Source: Elioraea sp. Yellowstone (GTDB lineage: Bacteria > Pseudomonadota > Alphaproteobacteria > Acetobacterales > Acetobacteraceae). From it: a stretch of 32,550 nucleotides of DNA. Position 1 is the first letter of the stretch; the number at the start of each line of letters is the position of its first letter. The stretch spans positions 1 through 32,550 of the forward strand of contig NZ_VIKA01000027.1 in the NCBI RefSeq assembly GCF_006704265.1. The letters run 5' to 3'. Under the pieces are notes generated by a model, which worked only from the letters and a program-made list of their open reading frames with translations, made no database searches and was not told the origin of the DNA. Position numbers and translations under genes: made by a program. Shown here one piece after another: positions 29,277-32,550 of this stretch.

Positions 29277-29305
29277 GCACGGCGCAGGGCGGCCCTGTGC
29301 CGTGC
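29277..29305 (-). terminator. Hairpin after the acyl-CoA dehydrogenase gene
   Basis: Bases 29277-29289 and 29293-29305 form a 13-position stem (one mismatch on the minus-strand RNA) with a 3-base loop, 24 bases beyond the dehydrogenase stop codon and 88 bases ahead of the YfcG-like start. No U-tract. Confidence 0.5.
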
Positions 29306-29329
29306 GCAACCCTTCGGCGCGGGCGCGCG

Positions 29330-31075
29330 CTACATCAGATCGAGCGCATCCTCGAGCGAGAGCGGGATCCCGCCCAGCCACGCATCGGTGATCGCCGCCT
29401 CGTCGGCGCGGTCGCCCGCGGCGAGGGGGTCGCGCGCGGCGAGGCGATGGTCGAGCACGAGACGCGCCAGGGTGACCCGCCGCGCATCGCCGCCGCGCGC
29501 GGCGAGTGCCGCGCCCTCCCAGACGAACAGCGCCGCGCAGGCGGCATGGTAGAGGCCCGAGGCGGCCTGCCGGTAGAGCGCCTCGTCGCCGCTCTCCGCC
29601 ACCTCCTCGGCGAAGCGGGCGGCCCGGTTCAGCGCCTCCGCCACCGGCCCGGCGGCGGCGAGAGGGACGTCGGCGAGATGCCCCGTCAGCGCCGCCACGA
29701 AGTCCGGCAGGCAGTTGCCGCGCCCCACCGCTCGCCTGATCGCATCCTCCGCCACCACCGCCGAGGTGCCCTCCCAGATCGAGCCGAGATGGGCGTCGCG
29801 CAGGAGGCGCGGCTCGACGAAGTCCTCGATGTAGCCGTTGCCGCCGCGCACCTCCATCGCGTCCCCGATCGCCGTGCGCGCATCGCGGCAGGCCCGGAAC
29901 TTGAGCAGCGGGGTCGCGAGCCTGAGCACGCGTGCCGCCCGCTCGTCGCCCGCATCGGCGCGGTCCATGGTGCAGGCGCAGAACAGCGCGAAGGAGAGCG
30001 CCTCCTCCGCCGGCAGGCGGATCTTCATCAGGGTGCGGCGGACGGCCGGGAAGGCGATCGCGCCGCGGCCGAAGGCGATCCGCCCCTGCGCGGCGACCGT
30101 CGCCTCGATCAGCGCGCGCCGCATCATCCCCGCCGAGCGCACGCCGTTCGAGAGCCGCGAGAGGTTCACCATCGTCGCCATCTGCGCGAAGCCGCGCGTG
30201 ACGTCGCCGACGAGATAGGCGGTCGCGCCCTCGAGCACGATCTCGCCCGAGGCCATGTCACGCGTGCCGAGCTTGTCCTTGAGCCGGACGATCCGGTAGC
30301 GGTTCGGCGTGCCGTCCTCCAGCAGGCGCGGCAGCAGGAACAGGCCGAGCCCCCTGGTGCCCGGCGCGCCGGTGGCGCGCGCGAGCACCAGCGCGGCGTC
30401 CGCGCCGGCGTTCGAGCAGAACCACTTCTCGCCCGAGAGCCGCCAGGTGCCGTCGGGCTGGCGCGCGGCGACCGTCTCGATCGCGCCGACATCCGATCCC
30501 GCCTGGCGCTCGGTCATGAACATCGCACCCGAGGCCCAGGTCTCGGGATCCTGGCTGGTCAGAAGCGGCAGCCAGCGCTCCCGGATCTCGGGCGAGGCGT
30601 AGAGGCGCAGCACCTTCGCCATCGTGTCCGTCATGGAGATCGGGCAGAGCAGGCCGAACTCGGCCTGCGCGAAGAGGTACTGGAAGGCGTATTTCGCGAC
30701 CGCCGGCAGGGGCTCGGGCCAGCCGAGCACGCCCGCTCGGTGCGTCATCGCGGCAAGGCCGAAGCGGCCGAGGCCGATGCGCTGCATCGCCGCGTAGGCG
30801 GGATGGTGGCGCACCTCGTTCGCGGTGGCGCCGAACCGGTCGCGCGGGGCGAGTTCGGGCGGGTTGCGGTCGGCCGCGCGGGCGAGCGCGTCGAGTTCGC
30901 CGCCGGCAAGCTCGCCGAGTGCGTCGAGATGCGGCTCCAGATGCGCGCGCAGACCGGGCGCGAGATGCAGGTCGAGCAGCGTCGCGAGCGCGGCATCGGC
31001 GCGATAGAGGTTCAGCCCCACGGCATCGGGCGCGACCCCGTGCCGGTCGCGCAGCACCGATCCCCCTTCCGGCAT
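29330..31075 (-). CDS. Acyl-CoA dehydrogenase, AidB-like branch
   Basis: A 581-residue FAD enzyme, longer than classical acyl-CoA dehydrogenases (about 380-400) and similar in layout to AidB-like proteins with an extra N-terminal region (about 1-120) and a C-terminal extension. FAD/substrate signatures: MFMTERQAGSDVGA (186-198), WRLSGEKWFCSNAGAD, KDKLGTRDMASGEI, MEVRGGNGYIEDF, and IWEGTSAVV with Glu435 at the position of the catalytic base. ATG 31075 is preceded by AGGGAGG. Retention of the Glu suggests a real dehydrogenase, but AidB itself is best known for a DNA-damage role, so acyl-CoA specificity is open. It is divergent from a dienoyl-CoA reductase gene, consistent with beta-oxidation. 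Confidence 0.87.
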   Translation of the reverse strand: MPEGGSVLRDRHGVAPDAVGLNLYRADAALATLLDLHLAPGLRAHLEPHLDALGELAGGELDALARAADRNPPELAPRDRFGATANEVRHHPAYAAMQRIGLGRFGLAAMTHRAGVLGWPEPLPAVAKYAFQYLFAQAEFGLLCPISMTDTMAKVLRLYASPEIRERWLPLLTSQDPETWASGAMFMTERQAGSDVGAIETVAARQPDGTWRLSGEKWFCSNAGADAALVLARATGAPGTRGLGLFLLPRLLEDGTPNRYRIVRLKDKLGTRDMASGEIVLEGATAYLVGDVTRGFAQMATMVNLSRLSNGVRSAGMMRRALIEATVAAQGRIAFGRGAIAFPAVRRTLMKIRLPAEEALSFALFCACTMDRADAGDERAARVLRLATPLLKFRACRDARTAIGDAMEVRGGNGYIEDFVEPRLLRDAHLGSIWEGTSAVVAEDAIRRAVGRGNCLPDFVAALTGHLADVPLAAAGPVAEALNRAARFAEEVAESGDEALYRQAASGLYHAACAALFVWEGAALAARGGDARRVTLARLVLDHRLAARDPLAAGDRADEAAITDAWLGGIPLSLEDALDLM

Positions 31076-31445
31076 CCCCGTCGCCTCCCTTGCGGACCCT
31101 TGCGCGGCGCCGATGCTAGCGCAGATCCCGATCGGGCGGACCCATCTGATCGGGTGAAGGGGCGCGCCGGGAAGCCCCGGAGACGGTTCCGGCAGGTCGG
31201 AACCGGGTCCCCGCGGCCGCGGCGCCCCGCCATGCCTGCCGCCGGCGGCGGGAGGCGTCAGCCTGCCGGCCGGCACGTGGTCGACGGCACGATGCGGGTT
31301 GCAGCCTGCCGGCCCGGAGGCCATGGTGACGCGACCGACGACGCCGGGAGGAGCGACCGATGGGCTGCGCGACCGCTACCGCCAGCGGGACCAGGCTCCG
31401 GCCGGGTACGGTTCGTGCGCCGACCATGCGCCGCGTGGGCGGGGG
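31076..31445. other. 370-base divergent region with palindromes and a leader ORF
   Basis: Between the divergent acyl-CoA dehydrogenase and dienoyl-CoA reductase genes. It holds the palindrome CCCGATCGGG (31127-31136), followed by a second CTGATCGGG (31147-31155), possibly half-sites of a regulator, and GGTTCC (31185-31190)/GGAACC (31199-31204) as a small hairpin. A short ORF with a strong SD begins at 31360. No convincing -35/-10 pair was found. Confidence 0.35.
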
Positions 31446-31449
31446 ATGA
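31360..31449 (+). CDS. Possible 29-residue leader/coupled ORF
   Basis: ATG 31360 follows GGGAGGAG (31346-31353) with a 6-base spacer, the best SD in this intergenic region, and the frame ends at TGA 31447-31449, overlapping the start of the dienoyl-CoA reductase gene by ATGA. The peptide is basic, Thr/Ala/Gly/Arg-rich, with no recognised domain. It may serve only to deliver ribosomes to the downstream start, which lacks a good SD. Could be chance. Confidence 0.35.
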   Translation: MGCATATASGTRLRPGTVRAPTMRRVGGG

Positions 31450-32303
31450 GCCGCGTGTTCGCCCCCGGCCTGCTCTCCGGCAAGCGCATCCTGGTGACCG
31501 GCGGCGGCACCGGCCTCGGCCGCGCCATGGCGGAAAGCTTCGCCGAGCTCGGCGCCGATCTCGTGCTGCTCGGCCGTCGCCTCGAGGTGCTGCAGGCCGC
31601 CGCGGCCGAGATCGGCGCGGCGACGGATGCCGAGGTCGCGACGCTGAGCGCCGACGTGCGCGATCCGGAGGCGGTCGAGGCGGCGATCGAGGCGTGCTTC
31701 GCCGATCGCGGCATCGACGTGCTGGTGAACAACGCCGCCGCCAACTTCATCGCGCGCACCGAGACGCTGAGCCACCGCGCCGCCGATGCGGTGCTGAACA
31801 TCACGCTGCACGGACCGCTCTACGCCACCATGGCGGCCGGGCGGCGCTGGCTCGCCGCGCAGCGGCCGGGCGTGGTGCTCTCGATCGTCGCCACCTATGC
31901 CTGGACCGGCAGCCCCTACGTCGTGCCCTCGGCGATGGCCAAGGCGGGGCTGCTCGCGATGACGCAGTCGCTGGCGGTGGAGTGGGGCGGCAAGGGCATC
32001 CGCACGGTCGCGATCGCGCCCGGGCCGTTCCCGACCAAGGGGGCGTGGGAGCGGCTCTTCCCGCGCGAGGACCTCGCCGAGCACGTGGTCACCACCGTGC
32101 CGCTGAAGCGCGTCGGCCGGCACGAGGAACTGGCGAACCTCGCCGCCTATCTCGTCTCCGACCAGGCAGCCTACATCAACGGCGCCTGCGTCACGATCGA
32201 CGGCGGCCGCTGGCTCAGGGGCGCGGGCAATTTCAGCTTCCTCGAGGGACTGACCGATGCGGAGTGGGAGAGCTTCCGGCCGAAGAAGACCGCCAAGGGC
32301 TGA
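31446..32303 (+). CDS. SDR oxidoreductase, 2,4-dienoyl-CoA reductase (DECR)-like
   Basis: A 285-residue short-chain dehydrogenase with the N-terminal NADP site TGGGTGLGRAMAE (18-30) and NNAAANF (95-101). It lacks the usual YxxxK: the segment reads PSAMAKAG. Instead it has ATYAWTGS with Tyr151 and Lys166, spaced 15 residues as in mammalian mitochondrial DECR1, and the same PGPFPTKGAWERLFP-type loop. Such enzymes reduce 2,4-dienoyl-CoA with NADPH during breakdown of polyunsaturated acyl chains. ATG 31446 gives the usual FAPGLLSGKRILVTGG start; an in-frame ATG at 31323 adds 41 non-homologous residues and its SD is only 2 bases away. Divergent from an acyl-CoA dehydrogenase gene. Confidence 0.9.
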   Translation: MSRVFAPGLLSGKRILVTGGGTGLGRAMAESFAELGADLVLLGRRLEVLQAAAAEIGAATDAEVATLSADVRDPEAVEAAIEACFADRGIDVLVNNAAANFIARTETLSHRAADAVLNITLHGPLYATMAAGRRWLAAQRPGVVLSIVATYAWTGSPYVVPSAMAKAGLLAMTQSLAVEWGGKGIRTVAIAPGPFPTKGAWERLFPREDLAEHVVTTVPLKRVGRHEELANLAAYLVSDQAAYINGACVTIDGGRWLRGAGNFSFLEGLTDAEWESFRPKKTAKG

Positions 32304-32393
32304 GGGCCGGGCCGGGGTTCCGCGCCGCGGCCACGGTTCCCATCTGACGCCGGACGGCCGACACTCGGCCCAGGCCCATATCCGCGAGGCAGA

Positions 32394-32550
32394 ATGGACG
32401 GCCCCACGCCGACCCGGGTCCTGACCCCGCTCGATGCCGTGCAGGCGCGCATCGCCGCGCGCCCGCCGCTCGGCCGCGTCGAGACGGTGCCGCTTGCCGA
32501 GGCGGCCGGGCGCGTCCTCGCCGAGGCGGTGCGTGCGGCCGCCGCGGTGC
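32394..32550 (+). CDS. moeA: Molybdopterin molybdotransferase MoeA, N-terminal fragment (3' partial)
   Basis: Open from ATG 32394 (GAGG SD a few bases upstream) to the right edge, 52 complete codons. The translation reads like the MoeA N-terminus: LTPLDAVQARIAARPPLGRV and ETVPLAEAAGRVLAEAV, corresponding to the family's conserved EA...VPLxEAxGRVLAExV. MoeA inserts molybdate into adenylylated molybdopterin in the last step of molybdenum cofactor synthesis. Only the first part is visible, so length and active site cannot be judged. Confidence 0.85.
   Translation, partial: MDGPTPTRVLTPLDAVQARIAARPPLGRVETVPLAEAAGRVLAEAVRAAAAV

Noticed and set aside
29297-32347. 1016-codon plus-strand frame through the acyl-CoA dehydrogenase and reductase region
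   Set aside because: Antisense to the dehydrogenase and out of frame with the reductase; Arg-rich and without recognisable domains.

Overview
This is a 32.5 kb chromosomal segment of very high GC content (roughly 70% or more by eye), with dense gene packing, frequent 4-base ATGA overlaps, and several GTG/TTG starts backed by good Shine-Dalgarno (SD) sites. Gene content (purL-bolA-grxD linkage, DUF1194 proteins, ExoD, Cfa, an AidB-like acyl-CoA dehydrogenase, a PhnW-like transaminase) points to an alphaproteobacterium, most likely Rhodospirillales/Acetobacteraceae-like; this placement is inference from family resemblance, not a search. I see no rRNA, tRNA, CRISPR array, transposase, integrase or phage gene. 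It reads as core metabolic chromosome.

Layout, left to right. (1) 1-4451, plus strand: 3' end of a DsbD-type thiol-disulfide reductase, a Prx5-type peroxiredoxin with its own promoter, a DUF1194 (vWA-like) protein, cyclopropane fatty acid synthase, and an MFS transporter. (2) 4527-8291, minus strand: purL-bolA-grxD (purine synthesis plus the Fe-S partner pair BolA/monothiol glutaredoxin), then a two-gene unit coding for a secreted Rap1a/Tai-like protein and a glycine-zipper lipoprotein. (3) 8437-14087, plus: a complete five-gene dipeptide/oligopeptide-type ABC importer. (4) 14171-19255, plus: tandem glycine riboswitch, gcvT, gcvH, full-length gcvP, and a GNAT acetyltransferase overlapping gcvP. 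(5) 19263-21102, minus: PhnW-like transaminase and a second DUF1194 protein. (6) 21418-24478, plus: ExoD, then a cobalamin riboswitch controlling a BtuB-type TonB-dependent receptor. (7) 24622-27700: WrbA (minus), divergent M20-family allantoate/N-carbamoyl amidohydrolase, pyridoxal kinase, and a truncated allantoinase (puuE) remnant. (8) 27748-31075, minus: two overlapping glutathione S-transferases and an AidB-like acyl-CoA dehydrogenase. (9) 31446-32550, plus: a DECR-type 2,4-dienoyl-CoA reductase preceded by a possible coupled leader ORF, then the 5' end of moeA.

Themes: two metabolite-sensing leaders (glycine, B12) sit over the genes they would be expected to control. Redox and Fe-S functions recur (DsbD, Prx, Grx/BolA, WrbA, GSTs). 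Many gene ends carry strong hairpins without U-tracts. The least ordinary items are the puuE remnant, the predicted RBS-sequestering hairpin in the B12 leader, the GNAT gene inside the glycine-riboswitch operon, the coupled uORF before the dienoyl-CoA reductase, and the pair of DUF1194 paralogs of which one lacks a metal-site aspartate. I did not find convincing evidence of a wholly new multi-gene system.
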